DNA of 64,000 nucleotides from Dermanyssus gallinae. Taxonomy: Eukaryota; Arthropoda; Arachnida; Mesostigmata; Dermanyssidae. The translations under genes and the position numbers were made by a program. Shown piece after piece: positions 31,192 through 43,029 of the stretch. The DNA is taken from positions 683,501 to 747,500 of the forward strand of contig QVRM01006574.1 of the NCBI GenBank assembly GCA_003439945.1, written 5' to 3'. The stretch's first letter is position 1. The number at the start of each line of letters is the position of its first letter. The notes under the pieces are model-generated. The model was not told where the DNA came from and ran no database searches. It saw only the letters and a list, made by a program, of their open reading frames with translations.

Positions 31192-32380
31192 CCTCGCTTT
31201 ATGACCCTGCTTTCGACTGAAACCGATACGCGTTGTGGAGAGCAACGAACTCACTTAGTATTTGGCGAACGCCATTTCTCTGTGCGCGTGCTCTATCAGC
31301 ACCGAGCTATCCATATACAGGTCGACATAAAAGATAGTCTGAGGCATTGTGGCGACAAAAAGAAAAAAAAACACAATATAACAGACTCATTCCTCCAGTC
31401 GAACTCTGTGCTTCTCATTGTTTCCGGCTCAAAGCAAGGTTACTGATAAGGTGGCTCCTCCGTAGTCTTGAGATCTAACGGATGCGTCATGCATACTTGC
31501 AAAGTCTGATACAACATGTCCGGCCTGAAAATTTACACAGATGCTATCGAACAGTGGCCCGACATGAAAAATAAAGTGTGCAAATGCTACAATATTTTAA
31601 AGCGCTTTTATGTTTGACACGATAAACTAGGCAACACACAAGTAGAATTTAGCAAAAGATTCCGTGCTGGGCATTTTTTGTATGATCATTTACATATATA
31701 TATATATATATATACATATATAGGTTTCTTAATGACTCGTGTTGTGATTGTTTTACAACCAGCGTTCTCTTCTATTAGCTAGACGCATTATCTAAATCAT
31801 AAATGTTATTTTGCTAAGAATTGCCACTTTATTAGCATTTATTTAGCATTGCCTGGCTTTGAACTTAATGGTTGTTTGTTTGGTCGCACGTCAATCTCTG
31901 TTCGGTGAATCATCCAACAGTCTCCTGCTTGCTCGCCTTGCTTGGATTCGGTGTGATGGCCAACACACAAGTTACTTCGATCGACTTCTGTCATATCTTG
32001 AAGTACATGAATGCTATAGTCTACCGCTATTACGTCACCACTGGGTCCCCCACACACCGGCATCCTTAGACCCACGTTAGGCCGATAGAGCTAACAGCTT
32101 AAAGACGGTCCCCGTATTTGCGGTACGTACAAACGGACAGCAGATCGCTCTGCGCTAGGCACAAGATGCTTGCTTAAACAAGTTGTCATGTTAATTTTGA
32201 CGCCCATCGTTAGACTACAGGTTGGCTAGCTAGATTGCGTTTAGCTGCTTAACCCGACCCACCGATGTCCCTCTGCCCAGCTCTAGTTAAAGTGGCTGCA
32301 CGAGTGGGCCCCTGACCAAGTACGCCCTAGCCCTCCCCGTCCTCCCACCGCCAGCTCTCTTGAAGGCCGGCTACTACTAT
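31192..32380. other. No gene recognised
   Basis: Unique sequence between the tandem duplication and gene 3. It includes an A-rich tract near 31360-31376 and an (AT)n microsatellite at about 31692-31722. No conserved frame is seen. Confidence 0.5.
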
Positions 32381-32381
32381 T

Positions 32382-33830
32382 TTACTCAGTGGCATGCATT
32401 TCCGAAGAGCTTTTGCTTGGCGAAACGCCAGGCGCTCTACTTGGTGCTGCTTCTGAGGGCGCCGCTGCTGGGGGCGCCGCTGCTGGGGGCGCCGCTCCTA
32501 TTGATGCTGCTGGGGGCGCCGCTCCTACTGATGCTGCTGGGGGCGCCGCTCCTACTGATTCTGCTGCTGGGGGCGGCGCTGCTGCGGGTGGTGCTGGGGG
32601 CGCTGCTGCTGCGGGTGGTGCTGGGGGCGCTGCTGCTGCTCCTGGGGGCGGCGCTGCTGCTGCTCCTGGGGGCGGCGCTGTTGCTGATGCTCCGGGGGGC
32701 GGCGCTGTTGCTGATGCTCCAGGGGGCGGCGCTGTTGCTGATGCTCCGGGGGGCGGCGCTGCTGCTGATGCTCCGGGGGGCGGCGCTGCTGCTGGTGCTC
32801 CCGGAGGCGGCGCCCCCGCCGGTGCTTGACCGGTCTTTTGAGCAGAGGGCTTTGTCTGGGCGTGGTGTCCCTTCGGTGAGGCGACCTTGGCTGCGCCTGA
32901 CGGTGGTGGTGGTGCTCCTCCTGCCGCCGCCGCTGCTGGCTGGCGACCCGGTGCTTGGCTGGGCACTTTTGCGGGACCTCCCTTGTTGTTCAACGCGGCT
33001 TTTTGAGCGCCGGCCTTGGGCAAGACCTGAGTCACCGGCGGCGGAAGGTGGACGACTCTGCCCGCCGTGGCCGCCTTGGCGCCCCCCGGCACACCGGCTA
33101 GTAGCGGATCGACCTTGGGCGGTGGAAGCGCCGCGATACTGCCCTTTGGCGGAGGAAGGGCTTTCTGTCCGTCGTCTTTGTGGCCGGCTTTCGACTGTGG
33201 TTTTCGTGCGGCTGCTTTCGAGCAAACGCCCTTCGGGGCGGCGAGCTGGTCCGCTTTGGCGTTCACGGACAGTGCAACGGCCTTTGCAGCAGCAGCCGCC
33301 GCCGCCGGCCCAGGTGCGGCGCCGGGCTTCGCTGCTGCTGCTGATGGTTGTTGTCGCTGCTGCTGCTGCTGGGACTTTGACAACTGAGAAACCTTGACGG
33401 ACGAAACCGCCGGTGCTGCGCTTATTTTTGGCGCCGCGGGGGGAATAGCATTTGCCGGCGCCATAGCTGCAATCTTGCTTAGGTCTTGCGCACCTGCTTC
33501 GGCGCTCGCCAACTGCGCGGGCGATGTTCCTGCTGCTGCTGCTACAACCTTTGCTGCCTGTTCCATGCACTCCTTTGCTAACATATCTATTATTGCCGCT
33601 TTTGGTGGTGGTGTATACACGACAATTGGATCGTTACTAAGAACAACAGGAGCTGCAGCCTCTGCAAAGCCTACAGCAGCTTCCGCTTGTACTGGCGCTT
33701 CCGCTGGCGCCGCCTCTTCCGCCTCAACGTCCACCGGAACATCGGCCTGCGGAGACTGTGCAGCCTCCCCGTCCACGTTTGCAGCGACACCCTCTACGGG
33801 GGCAGTATCTTCTGCTCCTCCCGTCGACAT
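32382..33830 (-). CDS. Ala/Pro-rich low-complexity protein (gene 3)
   Basis: An open frame of about 482 residues. The upstream frame to 33845 begins with GTG, so the ATG at 33830 (MSTGGAEDTAPVEG) is the better start. It matches the ATG position of genes 1 and 2, and the leader (CTAACAAAATCAT..., GCCGGTGT) is also shared. The N-terminus is acidic and Ala/Val-rich. A less repetitive stretch follows (PIVVYTPPPKAAIIDMLAKE, residues about 75-110), then Gln-rich and Lys/Pro-rich parts. The last third is built of 9-residue units such as APPPGASAT and SVGAAPPAA (about 32430-32810). No signal peptide or known domain is seen. It is probably disordered and of unknown function. Antisense and alternative frames are open only because of GC-rich repeats. 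Confidence 0.65.
   Translation of the reverse strand: MSTGGAEDTAPVEGVAANVDGEAAQSPQADVPVDVEAEEAAPAEAPVQAEAAVGFAEAAAPVVLSNDPIVVYTPPPKAAIIDMLAKECMEQAAKVVAAAAGTSPAQLASAEAGAQDLSKIAAMAPANAIPPAAPKISAAPAVSSVKVSQLSKSQQQQQRQQPSAAAAKPGAAPGPAAAAAAAKAVALSVNAKADQLAAPKGVCSKAAARKPQSKAGHKDDGQKALPPPKGSIAALPPPKVDPLLAGVPGGAKAATAGRVVHLPPPVTQVLPKAGAQKAALNNKGGPAKVPSQAPGRQPAAAAAGGAPPPPSGAAKVASPKGHHAQTKPSAQKTGQAPAGAPPPGAPAAAPPPGASAAAPPPGASATAPPPGASATAPPPGASATAPPPGAAAAPPPGAAAAPPAPPAAAAPPAPPAAAPPPAAESVGAAPPAASVGAAPPAASIGAAPPAAAPPAAAPSEAAPSRAPGVSPSKSSSEMHATE
32430..32810 (-). repeat. 27-bp and related repeats coding APPPGASAT / SVGAAPPAA
   Basis: In-frame tandem units of nine residues at the C-terminal end of gene 3, with Pro and Ala runs between. 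The 27-bp period differs from the 18-bp arrays of genes 1 and 2. Confidence 0.8.
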
Positions 33831-34051
33831 CGCAGAACTGGACACCGGCGTCTCAATGAGTTGGCAGATGAAAATGATTTTGTTAGGTGCCAGGTCTGTC
33901 TCTCTGCCTCTAAAAAATAACTATTTATATAAATGCAATGCGTACGTATATGAACGGACATTTTGTGTTATCTATGTTCAGACGTAACACGCATGTGTAT
34001 GGGATAGAACATGATTGTTATATATTTCATATTTCCTTTCATATATATATT

Positions 34052-34086
<35 letters not shown>

Positions 34087-34480
34087 CCTATGATATAGGC
34101 GGATAAAACCTCTGTGCAAAATCATTGCTGCACTTTCAAGGCAAACATGTTATTTGTCATGAGTATAATATCAAGTTCTTCGCTTATTAGTCTATGCCAA
34201 AACTCCGCATGAATAGCGTTTGTTAGATGCTGCTGACTTTGACAGAATTTGGACTGCTATTACGATCCCAGCCAGCCTGTGTTGTACTACAACATATTCA
34301 GGTTTCAGTATTTTCAGGTTTATATATATCCACCTGGGTCTGTAAAATCTTAAGCTTGAGGCGCCTTTTGTAGAGCCCCATACAAAGGACTGTGAGAATT
34401 CAGAGTTATGCTCTTCAAGAACAGGATCTCAAGCCATGCCGCCATGAAAAGCAATCTCGTGCGGCAATTAGCCTTGACCA
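33831..34480. other. Gene 3 leader and AT-rich upstream DNA
   Basis: The first 60 bases upstream of the ATG are shared with genes 1 and 2 (leader). An (AT)n microsatellite lies at about 34053-34085. Nothing else is recognised. Confidence 0.55.
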
Positions 34481-34840
34481 TGTTCTTTCGTAAACCCGCC
34501 TGGCCTGCACCTCAGAGATAAGGGCTACCCCGCTAGAAAGAGGCTGGGCTTTGGAACAGAAATAATACAGACTCCTGAAAACCTGTATTCTTGGCCTTAA
34601 TGCACACCGCCCGGTACGCGTTTACGATAGCCGTGCAGAACGAGACACCTAGGTGCTTGGAACTGCGAGGAACGCACGATTTCCTTCCTACATCTGAGCT
34701 TTAAGGGGCTAAGTTTCCATCCAACCGACGTACCGTGACAGCCAAGAAGAGTAGAGAGAGATAGGAGCATTGTGGGTGCCTAGACACAGTGGCGAAGTAG
34801 TAACGAATCTGGCGAGGGAAATAGGAAGCTGATAAAGGCA
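34480..34840 (+). pseudogene. Possible decayed LINE C-terminus with RNase H remnant
   Basis: The plus strand reads LLKTCILGLNAHRPVRVYDSR near 34570-34640, like the end of a LINE thumb. Further on, near 34760-34830, it reads ALWVPRHSGEVVTNLAREIGS, which resembles the last RNase H motif (WxPGHSGxxGNxxADxxA) found in I-clade and related LINEs. Stops and frameshifts lie between. Identification rests on these two short matches only. Confidence 0.35.
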
Positions 34841-36130
34841 CACGCATCCTACGTAAAATGTTTGTATGCTTATTCCAAACTCTTGAAAGGACTAACAATT
34901 TCTGATCCAGACGAGGCATGATGTTTGTTGGGTCGCCTAATAGGTAAGACAATGTTTACTCTAAAACCAGTATGCTAGGCAAGTGCTGAGTCTTTGTCAG
35001 TAAACGAATTTCCGCTCTGACAGCACAGAACACATTTTGAAGTTGCCACATATGCACAATGCGAAATGAGCGTAGTGTGGAACTAATCCTTCATCGTAAG
35101 TACTCGAACATTGAGAATCAACGAGATCGTTGGCTCAATGTTTTTGAGTTGCAAAACAAAACTACACTAAGGTTAAATATGTCCTTAGTTTATTTCCAAA
35201 TTAATATTAAAGTATTTGAACAAGCGTGAGTGTTTTAATAGTCTAATAAAGTGCTCTAATATAGGAGCTATAGTAGAACAGAAATATATTACTTTGTTTT
35301 CTCGTTTGCGCTCAATCTATTAGCCTGATTAAACAAAATGTTTTTAATTATTATCGTGAAAGTGGCCAAGCATACACAAATAAATGATGCCACATTACCT
35401 ATGTGACCGGCTATTGCACTAGTTGTAAACTTCGAAACTACAATGAAAAACATTGTTGTTATCCGATGGTGTGGTCGCTGTAGTTCTTGCTGCTGTTTCT
35501 GGCGTTGTTAATACTGATTTTGTTCATTTTGTGTCGAGCCGAACTGCAAAGCCGCTGATTGGAGACTCTCACAATTTTCTGCCGTTAGATATATGCAGTT
35601 TCTTAACGTGCGACACTCCGATAGTCGTTATCTTACTACGAAATTCACCGCGCTTTTCAATTTGAAGCTTTCAAATTCGTTGTATGGTTTGCCGCGGCTC
35701 ACTAGGCTCATACACGTCACTGCCCAAAGCCTAAGCCTCAACGCGTCCGGCCCCAACGTCGGTACCGCAATAGGCCATTCATCATTTGACCTTATTTATC
35801 TGCCGTCCGTTTAGCTCTCTCTCTCCAGCAGTCGGCTCTTGGGAATATTTTGCGTATGCATCTTTTACTGTGGGCATGTGTATATGTTGTTGTTGTTGTT
35901 GTTGTGTTCGTTGCCAAGTTGTTTGCCACGCTGCGTGCTCATTCGTCCGTTGTTTCGTCATCCTCGGACGATCCCATCTCAGTTTGCCTGCGTTCTCCAG
36001 ATATATTATCAACCTGTCTGACTTGCTTGCACCCACAGGTTGAGGCTTCCTGGGAGAGCTACCTGAAAGTGCCACGTGGGATGTCACCGGGGGATACCAC
36101 CTCGAAGCAAACTGATGGAGAGATTTAAAC
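34841..36130. other. No gene recognised
   Basis: AT-rich DNA without a convincing frame. A short TTG run lies at about 35887-35905. Confidence 0.45.
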
Positions 36131-36139
36131 AAACTTTTT

Positions 36140-36952
36140 TTGCATACAATCGCTAGGGCAATGGCTAAAATCCTGCCTCGGTTGGGGGGCGCGGATTTGA
36201 AGAAGAGAATATTGATAGCGTCGGCGGCGGAGTCCACGGCACTATACGCAGCGTCAGTGTGGGCTGACATGGCCCTCCGCACGATCAGCAACAGGCAGCT
36301 CCTTAGGTCGGCTCAAAGATCAATCGCGATACGTGTCAGCAGAGTGTATAGAACCGTCAGCACGGAGGCTGCGCTAGTACTAGCCAGAATGCTCCCATGG
36401 GACCTCCTGGCAGGACAGAGGGGCACCAAGCGAAGGAACGGATATACTGACTACAACGAGGCAAGGGAGGCAACGATGCAGACTTGGGCGGAGGAATGGC
36501 GTGCCCTATTCTCGCGTGCGGGCTGGACCCGCCACCTCGTCAGTGATTTACATGAATGGTATAACGGCCCAGGTCAAGGCTCGTTATCATTCTACGCCAC
36601 ACAGGCTGTAATGAGACACGGCCAATTCTAAACGTACATGATGAGAATAGGCAAGTCTAACTCAGACATCTATGTTTTGTGCACAACTGGGGAACCTGAC
36701 GACGTGGACCATACGGTCGCAGGATTCCTAAGACTTTCGAACCTCAGGCAAACCTCCAAATATGTACTAGTTGGAGCTGACACTAAAACTATCATAACAT
36801 CAATGTTGACGTCAGGCCAATCATGGAGAGAAGGAGCGTCATGCCTCGACCGGATCATCAGAGAAAAAACTTGCCTAGAAAAGGAAAGACTCGCTTCACT
36901 CGCTAGAGGAGATTGCGAGAAGTCCTTAAAGGACTCGGAGGCCATGCCGTAG
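36140..36952 (+). pseudogene. R1-like LINE ORF2 C-terminus with one nonsense codon
   Basis: The plus-strand frame matches the thumb and tail of the intact R1-like copy: LKKRILIASAAESTALYAASVWADMAL, RTVSTEAALVLARMLPWDLL, HGELS-like GQGSLSFYATQAV, then the zinc finger CVLC-type block YVLCTTGEPDDVDHTV and a tail (TSMLTSGQSWREGA). One TAA at 36629-36631 interrupts an otherwise single frame. The zinc finger has lost its last Cys. A 3' UTR with a GGGTTTTTATTGGGTAACCCC-like segment follows to about 37090. The 5' boundary near 36140 shows 5' truncation. No A tail or target duplication was found. Confidence 0.82.
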
Positions 36953-37090
36953 ATGTAGAGCGGACGACTTCCCCTAGGGCCTTGAAGAACTGACAAACAG
37001 TACCGAACCCTGGGGGGTAAATGTGAGGACTAGGGTTTTTATTGGGTAACCCCATGCCATCGGGGAATCCCACACTACCTAAGCGCTTAC

Positions 37091-37960
37091 ACACGTCCAG
37101 ACAGTGATATCTGCGCTAGGTGTGCATAAAGCATTTTTCTCCAACCTCACAAAAAAAGACCATACCATGAGCCATGATCGCTACTCTCAGATCGTTCGTA
37201 TAATCATTTGAAAAGCTACAATAGACAACGTTAGGAAGATTCATATTCACTGTACGTCTAAGAGGCCACAGAAAGCCGGTCCACGCCGTCACAGAAAAAG
37301 GTCCACGCCGTCAAGTCCCGTAATTCCTCTGCCAAGCCCAGTTGATCATAAACAATTTTTACATCTAGTATAGAGATTCATCGAGCCCATTTTGAGCTCC
37401 GCCAGCAAGTTGTTGAATGAAGGGTTCGAAGAGGCGTTTAGAATAATGGTTTTAATTATCTTTTGCAGATCCGTGTATTTTTGGCCGCCACCGTCATCGT
37501 GCAAATCCACTCGGATCAAATCCACAAAGGAACTCCATCGGCACTAGTACGTTTTTAAGCGCACACACAACTTTGGAATGTCTCTGGAATGCGCTCTGCG
37601 TGGACTACTTAGCGGGCCTATTTCTTTAACTTGACAATTTCATACTACAAAGGTTTCTAGGTTTGTCGGGTATAAACTGACCTTGTTGAAGTACAAGAAT
37701 GTCTGCCTCCTGCCGGCTAAAAAGTGTCAACATGGCTAGTTTTGTTACGATAACACCTACTGATCTGATATTAAGCATGATCTTGCTCGCGAAGAGTCAA
37801 AAGATGGGGTAATGTTGCTTGGATTCCTTCTCAGTAGGTCAATAGTATGTGGAACGGGAATCGTTCTTCTGTTTTATACCATTTTGCTGTGAAAAGCCCA
37901 TATACGTCCCGAATATGACCGCAGTGGCCTGCTATGGTAAACATAGAAATAAAGTAAATT
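37091..37960. other. No confident gene
   Basis: A minus-strand stretch near 37370-37540 reads openly (HDDGGGQKYTDLQKIIKTII) and faintly resembles the RT N-terminal block of the LINE at 46-48.8 kb, but it is too short to call. The rest is unassigned. Confidence 0.3.
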
Positions 37961-37962
37961 CC

Positions 37963-38259
37963 TTAATAAGCCGGCGACAAAAAGAAATGGGTAGCTCCCG
38001 CTCCATCGTCTTCGTTCAGTAGAGCAGCAGAGTTCAGTTCTTGGCGAAGACGCGACTCAATGTTGTGTACCCTCCGTTGGTATTTGGCCATGTTCGCGCA
38101 CGCAGCACAAACTCTGTATGCCAGGTGAGCGTCTCTCGGCGCGTTGAGCTTGAAACTAGATTTAAAACCATCAAGCCGGCGACCACGACGCTTGACGACG
38201 TTGCACGGTCGATCGAAGATAAGTACTTCGCAGTAGCCGCCGCCGCATTTCTGCTGCAA
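37963..38259 (-). CDS. Possible small coding fragment, unknown
   Basis: A 98-codon frame containing KRRGRRLDGFKSSFKLNAPRD, then HLAYRVCAACANMAKYQRRV with three cysteines. The composition looks protein-like, and CxxC with nearby His could be part of a zinc site. No paralogue in the window confirms it and no family is recognised. It could be an exon, a decayed LINE part, or chance. Confidence 0.25.
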   Translation of the reverse strand: MQQKCGGGYCEVLIFDRPCNVVKRRGRRLDGFKSSFKLNAPRDAHLAYRVCAACANMAKYQRRVHNIESRLRQELNSAALLNEDDGAGATHFFLSPAY

Positions 38260-38349
38260 ACTCGTTTTCTGTTTGTGCCAAAAAGACTTTGCACACTCCC
38301 AGGACTTCCAATTGATTTGAGTAGCCCAGTATGCAATTTGTAGGCTCGC

Positions 38350-39730
38350 TGTGAATTACATTAGCTTTAGTTTTCAGTGCGCGTGATCTCCTCCAGCAGC
38401 AGCCGCAGCACCAGGTTGATACTCAAAATCAAACGGTCCAGGCAGTCCGTGACGGCGTCATGGTGGGAGAACAAAGCGGCAGGTCGTTTGTAGTCGTCAG
38501 CTGTGCCTTTTTAGTAGAATACTGTGGAGAGCGCAGTACGGTAGCTCAGTGACCTAGGCGAATATAATGCTTAATTACACGAGACCCGCTATTCAGTTAT
38601 TATGCTGCTATTCGGTTTATTCGGTGTGTACGTCGATCCTCTTGTTTTCTGCTCGTCGTAGTACTCCGATGACGATTCTGTTACTGCTTTTGATGGTGCT
38701 GATTTCCACCTTAGGGTTAAAGTCGTTGTCAGTTGGCCGTGGTCGCAGTATGGAGTTAGCTTTCTCTTCGGTAGAGCAGTCATTGTTGGAAGTGTAGTGA
38801 TCATGATGATAGTAAACCGCATGGCCAGGCATACACATCATGAGCAACTAATAATGAATGGGATCTCATGTACATTGCGAACCTAAGCATCGTGAGTAAC
38901 ACACCAATACTTACCAACGAGTCTGCCAGGAAAGAAGGTCGTCTTGACTCGTGATGCACTCCTGTTGTGCGTTACTTGAAGTTCCTGCACAGTGAATTTT
39001 AATTAGTCTCGCGCCGCTCCGACGCTACTCCTGGCTGGGTATTTTGCTTGGCAGAACGAAATTGCTTCGTTTTTGCCAGAAAGTGGGCTGCCAATCGTCA
39101 GCTATAATTATTGTGAAGCACGACAGAAAAAGGTTGTCTTGGTTTTTTCAGGCGCAATTACTTCATATTTATTGACTATTCAAATAACTATATCAATCTG
39201 GGACCATCATGCCATGCCACCAGTGACAATTTGTTTCTTTAGATCTACTGCGAACTAACATTATTACTACAACTAAGCCAAAGAGCCCTTACTTTAGCGC
39301 CTAGGGTTTCAGATCGTGAGCATTCAGCAAGCCAGGCGGGTCTGTTTGCCCCATAGCTTTATATTTAGCTCTTCATAGAATAACGCTAAGATCACAGTGC
39401 AGCTGGGTGCCACCGTTGTCGCCAAATTTGACTTTAGAACCCACCTACGACCTGACCACCAACTAAAAACAGTGCAAGCAGAATGACCAGATGCGGCTCT
39501 ACTTGTCGATCAGGAATATATGTCCAAATCGAAACTCTCACCTCGCAAAAACAAAATTATTATGCTGCTCAAGCTCAACCTATCAAAAACGAGCTTTTGC
39601 ACAAGGGCAAATGTAATCTGCAAAGTCTCGAGGCATCCTGTTAAGTATGCAATTTAGCAGAGGCTGCCAGTATGACACAATTAGAATTTCAGGTCGAGTT
39701 GGCCGTCTTAGAGGACTAACTGAAAAGTGA
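38350..39730. other. No gene recognised
   Basis: Mixed-composition DNA. A GGTAGCTCAGTGACCTAGG sequence near 38540 resembles a tRNA A-box region, but no B box or cloverleaf follows. Confidence 0.45.
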
Positions 39731-39739
39731 CACTCGTTC

Positions 39740-40240
39740 CAGTACGATCCCATCATTTTATTGATGAACTCCCATAGGTTAAGATGCTTATCATCTAAAA
39801 GCTCCAGAATATGTGTGTACTACTTCTCTTATGCTGGACACCTCAACACGGTGTGTTCCGGGGTGTCATCGAGTCTATCGCTCTGGACTGGATCTGTTTT
39901 AGATTGTCCCACTTCGCCTACTAAAGCCTATGTTCTGACGTTTCTCGTCTCTTTTGGGGTCGGGGTTATCCCATAAGCGGGGGCGCTCGGCTGTCCTTAG
40001 ATCCCACGGCAGCGTTCCGGCGGGAACAAGAGCCGCCACCGCGCTAACCATTATCTACGCTGCGATTACCCTGAGAGCTCCGACCCTCTGGGTCCGACGC
40101 AGGCAAGTTTTGTGTGGCTGTAGGCCAGGCTGCAGCTACGTACAGGGCGATTGACTCGGTCGCGGATATAATAATTCGTCTTCTTAGCTGCCGTGGCCCA
40201 TAGATATAAAATGTGCAAAATCATTGGCGGTCTTTCTTGC
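39740..40240 (-). pseudogene. Heavily decayed R1-like LINE copy
   Basis: Minus-strand pieces in different frames match the R1-like tail: RQLRRRIIISATESIALYVAAAW (near 40190-40120; compare LKKRILIASAAESTALYAASVW) and DDTPEHTVLRCP (near 39880-39840, the zinc-finger end). A piece with LNLWEFINKM follows near 39750. Many stops are present. Short but ordered matches make the assignment reasonable. Confidence 0.5.
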
Positions 40241-40249
40241 CTTTTCCGT

Positions 40250-40860
40250 CACCCGCCGCACGTTCAGGGCCAGGACGGTTAGAATCAGATCATCATCAGA
40301 CATTTCTAGGCGGGGCATCGGGGAGGTGCTCAACCTGCGTCTGAGACCGCTTGGGCGCCTGTAGCTGCGTGGCCCCTACGAAATCCGTGTTGGACGACGG
40401 ACAGCAGGGTGCTCCCCTCCACAAAGTCCCGGAGTCTGCATCCACGGTGAACTTGAATGCTTTAACCGGGGAGCTAAGTGAGAAGGTCAGGCGGTAGGAG
40501 CCAGGGTTCCTGGGCTGCGCCGTCGCCTCGTAAGACTAAAACTAGTGCAACTATTTGTTTAATACAAAATTACTTAGTGTATTGGCTTTATATGAAGACG
40601 GTTACACGTTAATTTTATTATTATGACGTTTATTATCACCTTTGTTAGGTACATTACGTATTCAAATATACATCGAGGACAATTTCCTTTCCGATGTACT
40701 CATGATAAAATAATACGCTATCGGAACCCCTCCATTAGAGCGAGACTCCCTAGCGAAGTCACTTCTTGGCATGACGCTGCGTGGTATCTGGCACAAAAGT
40801 TCCCGCACCTACTGCAAATACAGGTATCACACGGGACATGAAATACTAATGTTCCGCAGA
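40250..40860. other. No gene recognised
   Basis: Unassigned sequence between two LINE remnants. It may include more of the decayed R1-like copy, but I could not align it. Confidence 0.4.
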
Positions 40861-40870
40861 GAATGTGGAC

Positions 40871-41164
40871 TTACCCATGAACCGTAAAACGTGTTACTAT
40901 ATGCCTATTGGTCCTGTCAAGTCCCTTCCATGCGTCGTTGGTCATTGCACCCGTATCATAGAATTCAGGGTCGATTTCTGCCATCTTCCGCTTCCATAAG
41001 CTAATGAACTCTAAGTAAGCTGAAGTAGTCGGAAGGTCGAAACGTCGTTTAAGATATTCTATAAAAAGCGGCGTGCCACCTAAGAGGTAAACTAATCTGT
41101 TTTGTGTTGAGCGGTGCAGCCCCATGACACGTTTGAGAAATGCTGGCTTTATACGATCGAGCAC
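40871..41164 (-). pseudogene. LINE RT thumb fragment, same family as 2392-3335
   Basis: A 97-codon minus-strand frame: LDRIKPAFLKRVMGLHRSTQ, NRLVYLLGG, then AMTNDAWKGLDRTNRHIVTRFTVHG. It matches LDRVKPAFLKRVLGL...NRLVYMLAG and MTNQAWKDSLRPCRHLTTRYSVHG of the copy at 2.4-3.3 kb, and links the two frames of that copy. It is a 5'- and 3'-truncated remnant. Confidence 0.8.
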
Positions 41165-41489
41165 CTCAAGCTGCGACGCCGAAAGGTACTCTCAGATCTC
41201 TTGACACACGTTAATTTTGTTTACGTTAGTTTTCCTTGTAGATTTTGATTTTTGGTTACACCAGTGGCTGCATGGATTGGTGGTTAGTGGACGTTGTAAA
41301 AATACATTTCTATACCTCTACTTCCAAAGTACTGTACCTAAGCCGGTCCGCAAATCTTGACTGCAAGCTCACTTCGAAGGGGTATGTGTTGCGGCGGTAT
41401 GAAACGCCGGACGGACAACTCTTAGTGCAGAGTGGCCGGCCATGTCCTGTGATAGTGAGAAAAACTAACCTGGGGCTCGTCGATAGCAA

Positions 41490-41866
41490 CACTTCTATGA
41501 AAGCGGTATTCATGTTGCGAATGAAAGTCGTGATGATGTCGTGTTCTCACACGTAGTTCTGAGTGACGGCGACTACGCAAAACACAGCAAGATGTATGGT
41601 TATGATCCAAAATGTATTCTGTTCCGTCGTTGGGCTGGAGGTGCTCCCAACGAGAAAATTGTAATGGAAAGCTTTATACTTCTGTCTAGCGGTCCGGCTT
41701 TTCGCAAGTGACTAAACATATCTAGGGATGCCGACGAGGAGTCTCTGCGGCAGCTTCTTGGGAACTGTGAGGGACTTCGAAAACGAGAAGTAGACCTAGC
41801 GCCAGTTGACATAGTTACGTTAGTGGACACCGCACAATACCTTACGAAGGCTTATCGGCGGTAGGC
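41490..41866 (+). pseudogene. Unknown conserved coding fragment with one stop
   Basis: A plus-strand frame of about 120 codons, open except for one TGA near 41712. It reads FSHVVLSDGDYAKHSKMYGY, ILFRRWAGGAPNEKIVMESF and, after the stop, RDADEESLRQLLGNCEGLRK, REVDLAPVDIVTLVDTAQYL, ending AYRR-stop. The first half is matched on the minus strand at 48830-48665 (VLLDDGDYA..SK, MLFRRCAGDAP, MAMKRFIAP). Conservation between two places suggests a real protein domain, from a host gene or an unrecognised transposon. I do not recognise the family. Confidence 0.5.
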
Positions 41867-42067
41867 ACTACATAAACGTATATTTAGTTGTTAAGACGCA
41901 AGGGAGATGCGCAAGCATGCATCCTTATTTGACTTATATTTTTCTTGGTGGAATATTAATATTAGTTTCGTCAAGAACCAGAATGAAATCCTTCCAGCAT
42001 AGAAATAAATCCATCTATCCACAAAATAATTTCTAAAATAATGTACTTATGGTATTGGCTGCAGTGG

Positions 42068-42203
42068 CCCGGTGGCGTGGCGCAATAGCGTGCGCCACGG
42101 GCTCGAGCCCCACCGTTGCACATTCGTATTTATGGGGTCCATCTCACAAAGCAATGCGAAAGCAGTCCCGTGGACGTTAAATGTTGGCGGAAGGCCAGCC
42201 CAA
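42068..42203 (+). mobile_element. tRNA-derived SINE, copy 1
   Basis: It begins GGCCCGGTGGCGTGGCGCA and has a B-box-like GGGCTCGAGCCCC, giving a shortened tRNA-like head. A body follows (TTGCACATTCGTATTTATGG ... GTGGACGTTAAATGTTGGC) ending near GCCAGCCCA. The body aligns along its length with the copy at 48162-48337 in reverse complement. About 35 bases of the head between the A-like and B-like boxes are missing here. No clear target duplication was found. Confidence 0.7.
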
Positions 42204-42979
42204 TGTGCTTTGTATTGTTACAATGTGTTTTGTATTGTTCTGTTGTCGTCTGCCAAATTCGAACCTCTGCGAATCTATACTAGGCGAGCAAGGCATCTTG
42301 GCCAAGGCCATAGATGGGAACAGTAATGTGCAGTGGTGCGCCGACGTATTGAGGAAAAGCGCAAAACTTTGTCCACAGGCGTGCCGCGCAAAGAAATACC
42401 CGTTATCGTACAGAAACGAAGTGGCCATATGTCAACTAAATTGAGAAGGCGTATTGTTTCGACGCGGACGCGTAGAACTCAAATCAGCGTTCTCTTGAGG
42501 ATTGTGCGACCGTGTTGGTACACTTGACTAACTGTTGCTCTGCCGACGCCTGTAAGTAGCAGTGATACTACGATTTTACATGGCACTGCTCTCTCTCTCT
42601 ATATATATATATACATATATACAAGTTGCGACTGCAACGCTCTCGATTTGAGAGTCTTCTCTTCGAATAGCTTTGCGTGCTTTGACATGATATGACGATA
42701 CAAGGGTTCGGAGCGCCACACTTCACCGTGGGAAGGAAGAGCGCCATGATGAAATTTCTAGCTACGATACTACAAAACATCATGTGTCGTTAGTTACGCG
42801 TTGGTTTCATGTACGTTGGTGATTGGGCGTATGTTGTATGTATAATGGCAGTGACAATAGTTTCGGCCCGGGCGGAGCCGGTGGAAAAGGGGAGGTTTTA
42901 GCTGAGAGCCCTTTAACCACTGTATTACCGAAGACGGTGTAAGTGTCTCTCTATCTTCTCTTTGTTTCTTTGTACGTCG

Positions 42980-43029
<50 letters not shown>

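Noticed and set aside
32437..33570. 377-codon minus-strand Ser/Arg-rich frame over gene 3
   Set aside because: Shifted frame of GC-rich repeats; lacks the MSTGG start shared with genes 1 and 2.
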